DNA of 64,000 nucleotides from Rhizophagus clarus (lineage: Eukaryota; Glomeromycota; Glomeromycetes; Glomerales; Glomeraceae): positions 372,001 through 436,000 of the forward strand of contig BLAL01000206.1 in the NCBI GenBank assembly GCA_015698045.1, written 5' to 3'. Positions 12,501 through 24,654 of the stretch are shown here, piece by piece; the first letter of the stretch is position 1; every line of letters begins with the position of its first letter. A program made the translations under genes and the position numbers. The notes below the pieces were generated by a model. It made no database searches. It saw only the letters and a program-made list of their open reading frames with translations, and was not told the origin of the DNA.

Positions 12501-14539
12501 TTCACAAGTTGGATGGAAAATAATGATAACGGTAAAGGCTGGAAAATTAAGTACTACAAAGGTCTTGGTACAAGTACATCCGCAGAAGCTAAAGATTACT
12601 TTGGAGATCTAAAAACACATAGAAAACCATTCAAAGCAATTCAAGAAGGTGAACGTGAATTGATTGACATGGCTTTCAATAAGAAGAAAGCCGATGATCG
12701 AAAAGAATGGTTAAAAAGTTATGAACCTGGAACCTATATGAATCACAGTGTTAAAGAAATCACTATAAAAGACTTTATAAACAAAGAGTTGATATTGTTC
12801 AGTCGAGCTGATAATGAAAGATCCATACCGAATGTTCTTGATGGGTTTAAACCTGGCCAAAGGAAAGTTCTTTACACTTGTATTAAGAATAAATATAAGA
12901 ATGAAATAAAAGTCTCGTCATTAGCTGGTGCAGTTCTGACTGATGCAGCATATCATCATGGTGATTCCAGTCTTCAGGGTACTATCATAGCAATGGCTCA
13001 TGACTTTGTTGGTTCAAACAACATCAACGTTCTTTACGGAGTGGGTCAATTTGGTACAAGAAGTCTAGTAAGTTTTTAATATTTTAATGATCTAAATATG
13101 TAATAATCTACATTTTAAGATGAATTACAATTTTCCATTATGAATCATAACAGGGCGGTAAAGATGCGGCCAGCGCTCGTTATATCAGCGTTACAGTTCC
13201 CAGCTTGACCAGGCTAATATTTCATCCTCAAGATGATATTTTGCTTACTTACTGTAACGATGATGGACAGATCGTTGAACCTGAATGGTATTTACCCATT
13301 ATACCAATGATTCTAGTTAACGGTACAGAGGGCATCGGAACCGGTTAGTTTACAATTAATTATTTTATTTTTTTTTTTTTTTTTAATATAAATAATTTGG
13401 TTAATTGATATATTATTATTATTAGGTTATAGTACATATATTCCAAATTATAATCCACTAGATATTGTCAATAACTTGAAACTAATGATTGATGGTGAAA
13501 ACCCAGTCCCTATGAAACCTTGGTATCGTGGTTTTCAGGGTCGTATTGAACAGACAGACGAAGATAAATATAAAGTTTGCGGTACAATCGAGTCATTAAA
13601 CAATGGATCAGATGTTAGGATTACTGAATTGCCGATTCGCGTTTGGACACAAAATTATAAGGAACAAGTGGAACAATGGATTTCAGGAACAGAAAAAGTA
13701 CCTGCCTGGATAATTGTATGTTTTATATATATGATTATTATACGTAATACCTTTTAATTCTTAAATTTACATTTATTAATTTGTAAAATAATAATAACTT
13801 ATAGGGATATAAAGAGAATCATTCGACAACTAACGTCGATTTTACGATTTACTTAACAGAAGGGGAATTAAATAACGCTTTAGAAGAAGGACTTGAAAAG
13901 AAGTTCAAACTTATTACTAGCATAAACACTTCAAACATGGTATGCTTTGATGGAAATGGAAGAATCAAAAAGTATAATTCAGCTGAAGAGATTCTTTTAG
14001 AATTCTATGATTATAGACTAGAATATTATCGTAAAAGAAAAGATCATATGCTAAAGGTATTAGCACTCGAAGTTAATCAACTAAGGAATAAAGCTAGGTT
14101 TATACAAATGAAGATAGATCATAATCTCGAATTTGAAGGTCTTCGTAAAGCAGAGATCATTAAATTACTCGAATCTGAAGGGTTCGAAAGATTTAGACAC
14201 GGTAAAGAAGAGAAAAGCGATGATGAAGACCAAACCGGTAATGATGGAGATGGATATAATTATTTAATGAATACCAAATCCTGGAGTTTTTGTAAGGAAG
14301 AAGCACAAAAACTCATGAACAAAAAGGCCGAGAAAGAAAAAGAACTTATTGTACTTCAAAAGAAAACTCCACAAGAAATTTGGAAAGAAGACTTAGATGC
14401 GTTTTTGGATGAATGGAACGTAAGTATCAAAACTTTAAGTACATATATTCTACATTTTTGGAGTAATTAATTATCTACTTTATTTAACTGATGATTATTT
14501 TACGGAAAAAAATAGGAATTATTAGCAAAAGATAGTTAA
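9580..14539 (+). CDS. TOP2: DNA topoisomerase II (ATP-dependent, type IIA)
   Basis: The enzyme passes one DNA duplex through a transient break in another, resolving supercoils and catenanes in the nucleus. Exons by splice sites and frame: 9580-9862, 9968-10177, 10282-10374, 10480-13067, 13154-13343, 13426-13715, 13805-14419 and 14516-14539, giving 1430 residues with every junction in frame. Motifs: EILVNSADN (about 361-369) and GRNGYGAKLTNIF (about 436-448) of the ATPase; the QTK loop (654-656); the TOPRIM motif EGDSA (738-742) and DQDHD (815-819); catalytic Tyr about 1068 in SARYISV; then the C-gate coiled coil. The protein stops at EWNELLAKDS, just after the C-gate, so the roughly 200-residue tail usual in eukaryotes is missing. 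Instead, about 305 charged residues (repeats of SDEEKYTVK..KSRQQPKQ plus an S/K-rich run) precede the ATPase domain. Exons 1-4 begin or end in near-identical introns, a sign of tandem exon duplication. Intron 1 could also use an AG six bases earlier without changing frame. Confidence 0.95.
9863..10479 (+). repeat. Tandem exon-intron duplication in the topoisomerase N-terminal region
   Basis: Three introns (9863-9967, 10178-10281, 10375-10479; 104-105 nt) are almost identical, each starting GTAACTTTA and sharing AGAGATCCGAAAATAGAATA. The exon parts between them share CGCGTCAGCAGCCCAAA and AAAGACACTTCAG. Exon lengths keep phase 1, so each added unit lengthens the protein without breaking frame. 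Near-identity of the introns implies recent duplication or gene conversion. Confidence 0.88.
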
Positions 14540-15300
14540 ACTGATAAAGCATTCTTCTTATTTTAAATCGAACTCATAATAAAATAGTTTTAATAACCCG
14601 TATATTAATTATTCGATATATGTTATTCGATATATGTGATGTCCTGTTTCGTGTGTAAATAGAGTTTTATAATTTTTAAATAATTTTAATCATTTATAAA
14701 TAATATGAACACTTTAACGCCCCGATAAGTCTTGGATAATATTTTATTTTTTTTTCCAGCATAGACATAATAGACGAAATCATTAATTAATTTAAAATTA
14801 TAACTGTTAATTAATTGTATTTATCTATCAGTCGTATTTTTTTCGATATCAACCTTTGTAATAAAAACTTCGATCATGATTACTATCAAAAAAGTGAATT
14901 CCATTTTCTTGAATATGAGTTTTCCCGGTCAATTAATTACCTAAATGTTTTTCTATATTAATGTATAAAAATATAAATATAGTGATCATCATGTGTACAA
15001 GTTTTTCTATCGATCACATGCGGGCGGATCGGCAATTAATATTTAAACCAAGTTGATGGAAAATTAGGTGACTTTTCCCTTTTCCGTTATAAACATTTAA
15101 TGTATTTGATGAGCAATATTAAGAAAAAAATTTATTTTAAAAGGAATGTTTTTTACCGCAAGATTTTAGGAATTTTCTTTTTAAGATTATCCTAAAAATT
15201 AGTTATTCCAATTCTAATTAGTAATACTCAATGATATTCATTCTTATTTAATTAATTGAAAGAACGAAACGAACTATCAAATATGGCTATCCCTAGAGAA
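14540..15300. other. Gene-free spacer between topoisomerase II and the protease
   Basis: No ORF that could supply a missing C-terminal topoisomerase tail is visible. AATAAAA at about 14578 may be a polyadenylation signal of the upstream gene. Confidence 0.5.
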
Positions 15301-15305
15301 AAACT

Positions 15306-15314
15306 TTATATAAA
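15306..15314 (+). promoter_or_regulatory. TATA box of the S8 protease gene
   Basis: TTTATATAAATG lies about 60 bp before the chosen ATG at 15369, the expected spacing for a TATA box with a short leader. Confidence 0.55.
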
Positions 15315-15368
15315 TGAAGCCCTCAAAATGGAGAATTTGATGTATTGATCATTGACTATAATATCGAG

Positions 15369-16963
15369 ATGTTTTCAAAAAGAATTCTAAATATTTTACT
15401 TATTCTTAACTTACCCTCTTTAATTATCTCAGCACCACTAACAATATGTGATGGTTGCGATCATTTATCACTACGTTCACCATCACCTCAAACACCATCT
15501 CCTTCAGATGATTCTACATGTCCAAGTCTTGGTGGAACAAACGAACCACTCATAGATTATAACGTTGTGTTAAAAACAGATGCTACAAATTATGATTCTG
15601 TTGTAAAGAATCATTTTGAAATGTTAGAAAATTGTCTACAGAGAGAAAGACACAATGTTCATGAATTGGATTTTTCCTCCATTAAAGATAACAATAATGT
15701 GATTTTCGATTTCAGTGTAAAAGGAATGATTGCTGGATATACTACCAAATTTACCAAAAGTTTTGTTGAGAATTATTTGTCTAAACTTAATGATGTTGCA
15801 ATAGCAAATGAAAATAAGGTTATTGAAGATCCATTTGAAAATGAAGTTGTTGAACAAACGCCACTTGTACGAAGAGCCGAAAGAGCTGCTGATAAAATGC
15901 CTGTAAGTATTGGACAATTTGAGAAACAATTTTTTTTTTAATGAAAAATTTTTTACCCCTTTTTTTTTATTTTAGAATCTTGATCGTATTGATCAGGAAA
16001 ATTTTCCTTTGGACTTGAAATATATATATCCCGATAGTGCTGGAGCAGGAGTTGATGTATTTGTAGTAGACACGTGTGTATTAAAGATTACTATATGTAA
16101 TGCAATTTTTTATGCATTGATTAACCGTAATAATTTATTTTAGGGGAATTTTTCTTGAACATGAAGAGTTTCAAGGTAGACAAGGTAAAACCGTAGTTGA
16201 AAAGACTTTTTGTGGAAACAATCTAGCAGATGATGATGGACATGGAACAAATGTTGCCAGTATTACAGGAGGAAAAACTCTTGGAGTTGCAAGTAATGCA
16301 AATATAATTGGTGTCAAAATAACAGGAAAAGATTGTCCATTAAATTCACAAAACATTATTAATGGAATCACTTATGTTATGCAACAAAAAGCAAATGATC
16401 CTGGAAGGAAGATAGTTTTAAAGTAAGTTAATATTAATACGAATATACTGTAAAATATTTTATATATGCTGAATTTTTTTTTAAAAAAAAGTTTGTCAGC
16501 GACTTCAACAGATTCTGCTGTTGGTGAAGCAGCAAGTAAGGCAGTTGAAGCTGGAATTCATTTTGTTGTCGGAGCTGGCAATAGAAATCTAGATGCGTGT
16601 GGGTTTTTCCCAGGTAAAATTGAAACGGTGGTAACTGTTGCTGCAACTAAGATCACCGTTCCTCCTAATCAACAAGATTGGATCACTGAATTTTCCAACT
16701 GGGGAAAATGTGTTACTCTTTTTGCTCCGGGCGAAAATGTTCCAATAGCTGGAATTGGAAGTCCTAGTGAAATTACTTCGGGATCAGGAACAAGTCTTTC
16801 CGCTCCGCATGTTTCTGGTGCTATTGCTTTGATGCTAGCTAACAGTGATTTAACTCCTGAACAATCTAAAGAAGAACTCTTGAGAATTGCTACTAAAGAT
16901 AAAATTCAAGGCCTTGAATATCGCCCAACTGCTAATTTATTGTTGCGTGTCCCTTCACCATAA
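15369..16963 (+). CDS. Secreted subtilisin-like serine protease (S8, proteinase K-like)
   Basis: Exons are 15369-15902, 15976-16073, 16144-16422 and 16492-16963, giving 460 residues with all junctions in frame. The ATG at 15369 gives a clear signal peptide (MFSKRILNILLILNLPSLII, then SAP); an upstream TTG would spoil it. Residues about 55-150 resemble an I9 propeptide, the intramolecular chaperone removed on maturation. The catalytic domain shows Asp about 210 (VFVVDTGI), His about 244 (DDDGHGTNVAS), the oxyanion Asn about 334 (VVGAGN) and Ser about 405 (SGSGTSLSAPHVSG). Asn replaces the usual second His of HGTHVA, a position that is not catalytic. A Ser/Pro-rich stretch follows the signal peptide. 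It is expected to act in the secretory route, cell wall or outside the cell; substrates are unknown. Confidence 0.95.
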
Positions 16964-17668
16964 TCACAATCATTGAATGATAAGGAAAAGAGAATGTAGT
17001 TATTATTTTATTTTTATCAAAATATTCATTTTTTAAATTCATTTACAAAATTTTAAAAATATTAGTAATTTAATTTAAAAATACTTGTATTATACAAGTA
17101 TTCAAATTGAAATTAAGCAGTTTAAATAAATCCAACTTCTTTGAACGTGTTGAATAATAGTAATTATATATTATCGCCGTTCCCAAAATGACTGAATTTC
17201 ATAATATCAGAGCTTCAACACAGTTTGAAATTTATTTTATAGATAAGCTGCTTTCACTCCGCATCAGTTGTCCACGTGAGGTCGTTCGTAAGAAATGGAG
17301 TATATATTTATGCCAATTTAATGCAATACTATCTATTTTAAATACAGTATTGAATTATTTTGTGACCTGCAAAATTAATTCATTCAAAAATTATATGTCG
17401 CAAATCAACCCCTAATTTATCAACAATACTTTTAAGACAATACCAATGATATTTTCCTTTATTTATTTATGAGTTTAAAAGAAAAAACAACCTTATTTTT
17501 AACATTACAAATAATGGATTTTTACTTTTAGGTTTATAGGAAAGTTATTTTTAATGATTAAAAATTTACTAAACTTTTAGTAAAAAGTTAGCTAAATAGT
17601 ATAATTTTATGCTAATGGTTTTATTTTTTACATTATATTTAAAAAATTAATACTTTAATTTGCTATAT
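16964..17668. other. AT-rich spacer with repeat relics
   Basis: No supported gene; a 75-codon open frame at 17188-17415 has no recognisable features. 17540-17668 is similar to 28000-28100 (TTACTAAACTTTTAGTAAAAAGT type), showing that both places hold copies of one dispersed repeat. Confidence 0.45.
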
Positions 17669-17999
17669 CTTTAGATTCTAATACTATTATATAATATATA
17701 TATAACTTTAATCCTGGTTTTTAATAATTAAATTCTCTATTTTTACATAGATCACAAATTAATTGATTTTAAAAAGTTTTAAAAAAATATGAATTTTTTT
17801 TAAATTTAAAATTTATCATAATATAATATTATACTTTAGATTCTAATACTATTATATAATATATATATAACTTTAATCCTGGTTTTTAATAATTAAATTC
17901 TCTATTTTTATATAGATCACAAATTAATTGATTTTAAAAAGTTTTAAAAAAATATGAATTTTCTTTTAAATTTAAAATTTATCATAATATAATATTATA
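17669..17999. repeat. Tandem duplication of a 165-bp AT-rich unit
   Basis: 17669-17833 and 17834-17999 are almost identical; only a handful of base changes and one single-base indel separate them. The unit begins CTTTAGATTCTAATACTATT. A diverged single copy lies at about 28100-28300. Confidence 0.9.
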
Positions 18000-18132
18000 C
18001 TTTTATATTTTAACAATTTTTTTTTTATAAATATAATTAAATCAATTAGATTATCTAAAGTAAAGACAAATTGATTAGTATTATAATATTAAGAAAAATA
18101 ATAATTATTATTATATATTTTTTTTTAGAGGT

Positions 18133-18545
18133 TTGCTATTTATCACCACTGGTGGTGAACATCAGTATTACGTGATTTTATTGTGATTTTATAATTCTGG
18201 CCAGAATTAAGTGATCTGCATTCTTTTTTAGAAATTAATATTACACAAAATTCCAGATAAAGTAATTTTCAAAAATGGGGAAAAAAATTTTATGAAATGG
18301 GTATCACCTAAAACAAATATTCTGTGTGTTACAAAGTTCTAATATGGTAATTTTAATATTCTGACCAGAATTATGAAAAAAATAAGGATGTGACGGATAA
18401 TATGTGACAAATAAAATTTTTAACATGAAAAAAATTCTAAGTTCTTAAAATACTTATAAAAAAATGAAGAAGGAAGAAATGTGATATGGATGACAAATAA
18501 AATTACGTGATACTAGTGCTGATTACCAGTAGTGATATATAGTAA
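18133..18545. mobile_element. MITE of about 410 bp with 45-bp inverted ends
   Basis: The ends match inversely over about 45 bp with scattered mismatches (left TATCACCACTGGTGGTGAAC, right read inward TATCACTACTGGTAATCAGC). The inside has no coding capacity and contains GGCCAGAATT-type palindromes also seen at 19.1, 20.6 and 27.5 kb. If the element starts at TCAC, the flanking duplication is TA, as in Tc1/mariner-type elements; this boundary is uncertain. Confidence 0.8.
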
Positions 18546-18963
18546 TTTTCTTTTTTTTATTATAAATTTTTTTTTATTTAAAATAATTAAAATAAATTAT
18601 TTTGTTTATTATAAAAATAAATTAGTATATTATAATTTTAATATTTATATAAATAAGATAAACTTTTTATTTAATTAATAAAAAAAGAAATTGTCAAGTA
18701 TAATTAATAATAATATGAAAAAATCATGTGCATATACTGTATATTACAAATTGTAATACTGATTATTTTTGTTAAAACTCAAAGTATTAATATATAATTA
18801 TATTTTTTATAGTATAAATAATAAATTTTTTTACAATTCTAGCCTTAAGTTTAAATTTTTAATTTTAATTTTATTATTCTTTATTTTAAATTTAATAATA
18901 TATTATTTTAATAAATTAGTTACATTAAGATTTTTTATTTTAAATTATATACTTATATAATAT

Positions 18964-20340
18964 CAGTCAGTAAAAATATTATAAAAATTAAAGAAAGATT
19001 TTTTGTACTATGATATCACAATATAAATTATTGGTATAGTATGGCCTTATGGTCTATAGTATATATATAAATTTAAAGTTGGTCAAAGTTGATACAAATG
19101 GTTAAAATTGACGATCTTTAAATCTTAATTCTGGCCAAAATTTTCTTAATTCTGGCTAAATTCGTAATGCTAGCCCAAATTATGTTAAAATTGAAATTTT
19201 TAGGTTATATGTAACACTGAATTATTATAATGTAACATTATTTTAACAAATAAGAATGCATGTTCGTCTAGTTTTTAAAAACACTTTTATAAACTTTAAA
19301 AATTAAAAATTTCACTTTATTTAGTTGCATTTTACCAATGAAGGTTGTCAATTATATGGTTATTTTAATATAACAAACTAATAAAGTATTAAGAAAACTT
19401 TTTTAACCTTTTTCTTTTGCTTGTTTTTTTAAATATTTTATAAATAACTTTTATTTTAACGTTACTTTAAATATAAAAAAAATATTTTACTTATTCATAT
19501 TATTACTATTTGTATTTATGGCTTAACAAAGTAAGTAGACCTAATAGCTAATAAGAAATTTTCTTTATTTTCACGTTAAATGAACTAAAATTTAAAATTT
19601 TTAAAGTTTTTTTTTTTTTTAATGTTATAAAAATTTATATGATTATTATAATACCAAAATTTAAATATTAAAGATCTAATATTAATAGACAAAAAAATAT
19701 TATATTAATTAATTTTTTGATTAAAAATTATTTATAATACCCAAATAGACCTAATAGTATTATTTTAATAAAAAAAAAATTTTTTATTAGCATTCTAATC
19801 AAAAAATTTTAACAAAATTTATAGATAACAAAAAATCTGGCTTAATAATCACTATTTTAAGCTTAATAAAAGTTGTTCATTTCACCAAGTTATACCTAGA
19901 AATGAAATAATTACTATTAAAAAAAGCTTTTGTCAAAAGTTTTATTGAAATCAAAAAAATTTTTTTATTATAAAAATTGGTTTTTTTGCAATTTACACAA
20001 AAACTTCCTAAATAACCACCTTTTTTAATTTAATAAATCTTCTTCTTCTTATAAAATTACATATATTTTTGTTATTCAAATTGTATTTTACACCTGCCTT
20101 TAAGTTGCATTTTTAAGAAAACTTTATTTTTAAGACAAACTTTTTTATATATGCAGAAAAAAAATAATTATAAAAGAAGAAATGATGATGAAAATTTATA
20201 ATACGTATAACGAACTATTAATTTACTTAATTGTTGTATTAAAAATTTCTTTTTTTAACTACATGATAAAATATTCAACTATAGTTATACAAAATTATTT
20301 TAATTAATAATCAACATGAAAAAAACATTTTTACTGACTG
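18964..20340. mobile_element. Non-autonomous DNA element with CAGTCAG ends
   Basis: CAGTCAGTAAAAATATT at the left is matched by the inverted copy ACATTTTTACTGACTG at the right. ATAATAT stands just outside both ends (18957-18963 and 20341-20347), either a 7-bp target duplication or chance in AT-rich DNA. The segment at about 19050-19240 resembles the left subterminal region of the neighbouring 5.5-kb element (about 20570-20740), including GGTTATATRTAACACT. It has no coding frame. The two elements are probably related. Confidence 0.72.
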
Positions 20341-20877
20341 ATAATATTAATATATTAATATTAAAAAATTACATATTTTTTCTAATAGTTTATTAGTAGA
20401 ATTTATTAAAAAATTATTATTTAATATATATTTTATATAAAAAAAAATATAAATAAATATATAAAAATAATTAATTATTAACAGTCATTGGAAATGTCAC
20501 ATAAATTAAAGGCAAATTTTTTTTAATATGTTTGCTATAATAAAAATTTTAGCATAGTATTATCTTTAAGTATATAGTATATATATAATATTTAAAGCTG
20601 GCCAAAATTAGTTAAATCGGCTAAAAATGCCGATCATTAAATCATAATTCTGGCCAAATTTTCATAATGCCGGCCAAAATTATAATTTCGGCCTAAAATT
20701 GAAAAAATGCAGGTTATATATAACACTACATTTGTATAACATAATACGTTAACTCTAAAAATAAAAATAAAACTTATTGACCGTCTCTATAAAACTATTA
20801 AAAAAATTTTTCGTTTCACTTTTGTTATTTAGGTTAGATCTTTGTTTGAAGTTGGTGTACTTTTTTTTATTAAAATA

Positions 20878-23800
20878 ATGGAAAATAAGAAAAACACAGC
20901 TTTTACTAAACATAGTGAGTAATTTTAAACTCTAAAATTAAGGCTAATAATACTAGTATTTTTTTTTTATTCAAAAAATTAAAAAAAAACCTTTTTTTTT
21001 TGTAGCTTTAAATCTTTCTGAAAGTACATTTGACTTGACAGAATTATTAGACAAAGACTTATTAATAAGTGAAAATGAAACTTATAATGAATATGAAGAT
21101 TTAGAAGAAGAAAAAGATTTAGAGGAAAATTTGAAAGATGAAAATGAAGTTTTTTATAGTGAGAATGAAAATGATATAATAGATAATAATAAATCTTTAT
21201 TTGAATTGGATTTTAATGCATTTGCAAATTCAAAAAAATTTGCTCAACAAAATATTTCGGATGAAGAAAATGATTTAGATGATACAGAAAAAATTTTTTC
21301 TGAAATAGAATCTGATGAAAAGCGTGATAAAATTATTAACAAAATACAAAATAACGAAAAATTAAGTCCATGTGTTATAATCGATATGTATGAAGGCAAA
21401 ATTCAGCGATGTAATTCTGTAACAAATTTAAGATGACTTTGGCAAATGATTGGTATGTGGCAAATTGATGATGAAGAAGTTAGAATGAAAAATTTTGCAA
21501 TTGAACATTTAGGAGTTTGTTATTCACATTTTATGTTTGACCAAAATCAATTGCATACATCAAATTTAAAACAAACTAAAAAATATACTGAAAGTATTAT
21601 TCGTCGTCGTCGTTGTTTATTCTGTAATAAAAATAAATTTTTTTTTAGCCGTGGTGCTAATTGTGAGGAACATTCATATACAGTTATAGGAAAAAATATT
21701 CAAATTCCTTGTATAGGACAAAAGAAATGTGGTGCTTTGCAAAAATATTATCCTCTTGTAATTTCAACACAACAAAGTGAATATGCACGATATATATGTA
21801 TGGATTGTTATGAAAAAAAGGGAGGACATATTTACCAGCGTGTTGGAAAAGGTGTACAAAAAGATCCAAATTGTAATAATAAATCACATCACCAAAATGA
21901 CATTAAAGAAGCGTTAGAAGCAATTGGAAACTGGATTCTTAGTGTAGCTGTTTCTGAAAAATTAATATGGCAAGAAAAGATTTTAGCAGCTTTAGTTTCT
22001 GTTTTAAATATTGTTGGTCAAGAAAAAACAATAGTGCAAAATAATAAAATTGAAGTACCTTCTTTATTTACAGTTCTTGTTATTTTTGCTTTAGTAAAGT
22101 TTAATTATAATTCATCTAATAAGTTAGATTCAAAAAATCTTACACCAAAACATTTTTTTGAATTTGGAGAAGCATTAGCAAATTCAATAATATTAGCAAA
22201 AAATGAATTAAAAACTCATAAAAAAATCCTTGAATCACCAACTTCAATTGAAGAATATCGTGCTATATTTCCCTTATGTTTAGTGCAATTTTATGACGGA
22301 CTTTTAAAGACTTTATATGAAACAAAAAAAAAAGTTATAGACCGGCAAAGAAAGTATCGTAAACAACAATCTAAACCTTTAAATTATGAAAAAATTACTA
22401 AACAAACAACATTTTTTGTTTCAATAATTTTGAATATTGCATTTAAAGGATGGAAAATTTGGTTACCTCAAACAATGGCAAGTCTTTGCCGTAAACCAAA
22501 ACTCTTATCATATTTACAAGGAATTTTAGAGATAGTAAATATTACTAGTCACACTCAAAGACATGAACGTAATTTAGAAAAAATCCGTGCACTCTTAGTA
22601 AATCCATCTGATAGAATTTGTCATGAAAAAAACATTTGGAATCTAGGAGTGATTGATAATATTGATTTCAAAGAAGCTACTTTCAGTTATGGAAATATTT
22701 TTGATGTAACTAGAGGAAATTCTCATGCAACTTTGCGTATGTTATTTCAATTTCAGTTGTCTGATGAATTACCTAATATTATTGAAACAGGAGAAATAAT
22801 ACAAAATCAAAAAATTTTTGGATCAAATCCCTTTTCATTACAAACGTTAAATATTTTTAATTCAGTTTTTAAAAAATTACTTAAGTATGATAAGAATAAC
22901 TTAATGTATTGTTCAGATTTTGATGAAAATAATATACGAGATCAAATTATGCTACATTTTGAAGTTGGTTGCAATTTTTCGCCTCCTAACGTAATTATTC
23001 TTGATGCTGGAGATCCACCATCAAATGATTCTGCCGTACATGAATGTTTAAAAATGTATTTAAACGAAATTAATTTAGAAAATAATAAATATATTCATAT
23101 TGCTGCAGATGAAGCAATTTACAGAAGAGGTATTAGTTATTGCAAAAAAAATGAAAAAATAAAAATGATTCTGGGGCAGTGGCATACAAATAAAGACATG
23201 ATGTCTGCATTAATCACAATTTTTTCGGGTTATGGTATATTCAATATGGCAGGAATATTAGGTGTACGATTTTTGGATAAATTAGAAAAAGGTGTAGATT
23301 TTAGAGCAACTTCAAAGGTATTAGAACTAATTTGGACTTCTGTTGGTATAGGAATTAATTTATATATAGAAAAAAATAAACAAACATTAGATGATATTTT
23401 AAAAAAAAATAAAATTATAAAAATTTGGTACCTGTATTTTCAGTGGGCTGATTATTGGCGAGCGCATTGGTTTGGAATTAGGTGGGGTATATTTAATCTT
23501 CAGCATGAAAGTCTAAAAGCCTTTTCTCCCTTGTTTCCCGTCGCTGGAAAATCAAATTATGCAAGATCAGTATCGTATCACCTTTATCATATAGAAAATG
23601 ATCCACAGCTTCGTACAATACTTAATATGGCACCATCCGTTAATCTAACAAGTCATGGTCACTTTCTTGCATATGATGAGGCGTTGGAGATGTTTGGTGT
23701 CAAGTTTGTGAAACAGAATGTGACAAGAATTCCTGCAGATAAGGAGGAGTTAAAATTAAAAATTAGGGCCACACAACTAGAAAAGGAACGAACAGATATG

Positions 23801-24322
23801 TTAATTTGTGATTACATTAATGATTTTGTACAAAGCTCCCAGCCACATCATATTCAATCTCGAAAAGAAAAAATTTGGGAACTCGCGCATTTATTAGTTG
23901 ATGCTTTTGAATCTGCAAATCCTTTTGAGCATCCAATATTTGAATTCTGTAGTAATTTAAATAATGAAGGAATTGACAAATTGTTTACAGCATATGATAT
24001 TGGAATTGAAAGATTGCAAACAATAGTTAACCAAGAAATTCTTTTAACTGAAAGTTATACAACTGTTGGAAGGAGGACAAGAAATATAACGCGTGTTACA
24101 GTTGCTGACATTAATAAAATGAGAAAGGAGAAAGAAGGTGAAAGAAGAGAAAATATAGACGAAAGAGAAATAGGAAGACGAAGGGGTAGACTAAGGGGTA
24201 GACCAAGGGGTATACCAGGGGGTAGACCAAGGGGTAGGCCAAGGGGTAGGCCAAGGGGTAGGCCAAGGGGGGGAAGACAAAAGGATATTGATGAAGAGGA
24301 AATAAACGAAATACCTTCATAA
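20878..24322 (+). pseudogene. DUF6589-like transposase with AT hooks, one in-frame stop
   Basis: ATG at 20878 opens a 37-nt exon; an intron 20915-21005 (GTGAGT...TTTGTAG) joins in frame to a 3.3-kb exon. Order: a very acidic segment (first about 110 codons); Cys pairs CLFCNK and CMDCYEK that look zinc-binding; a long helical part; WNLGVIDNIDFKEATF; a core with IILDAGDPP, AADEAIYRRG and GQWHTNKDM; SNYARSVSYH; and a basic C terminus with RGRPRG repeats (AT hooks) written by a 12-bp tandem repeat. The core resembles fungal DUF6589 proteins, which look transposase-derived. A single TGA at 21434-21436 (after VTNLR) splits an otherwise open frame of 1118 codons, as if CGA had changed to TGA. TTAA flanks and inverted ends support the transposase role; which residues form the active site was not determined. 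Confidence 0.83.
24185..24270 (+). repeat. 12-bp minisatellite encoding AT hooks
   Basis: About seven units of AGGGGTAGGCCA-type sequence encode repeats of RGRP within the transposase C terminus. The last units are identical, so copy number is likely to vary between copies of the element. Confidence 0.88.
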
Positions 24323-24654
24323 TACCGATAATTACTGTTTTTTCAAAATTAAAAAAATAAAATTATTAAATAAATTAAAAAAAAAATAATAATAATAAAA
24401 GAGTAGCGATCCATTTTTGATAATTTATTCAATTTAAATTATATTGGTTATAAAAAAATAACTACTAACGAAATAATAAGATGAAAAAAAAAAAGAAACA
24501 AATGTGGAAGAGAAGTGAAATCAGAACTAAATCGCAAGAATAGTGATTAAAAAAATGAAGCTAAAACAAAATAAGAACTAATCAAAAAACATGATAAATC
24601 TAAAAGTTGAACTTGGTTTGATTGGTTTATCACGGCCCTGATGGATTTCTTCGT

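Noticed and set aside
10473-13079. Reading the 868-codon frame as a complete gene starting at GTG 10473.
   Set aside because: The topoisomerase continues in frame through splice sites on both sides, with conserved motifs in the later exons.
15636-15929. Minus-strand ORF inside the protease gene.
   Set aside because: It overlaps the propeptide-coding exon and has no features of its own.
17188-17415. 75-codon ORF after the protease gene.
   Set aside because: No motif, no splice continuation and ordinary AT-rich composition; not enough to call a gene.
24111-24320. A minus-strand frame of repeated AYPLAYPLVYPL opposite the AT-hook repeat.
   Set aside because: It is the antisense shadow of the 12-bp repeat that encodes RGRP on the plus strand.
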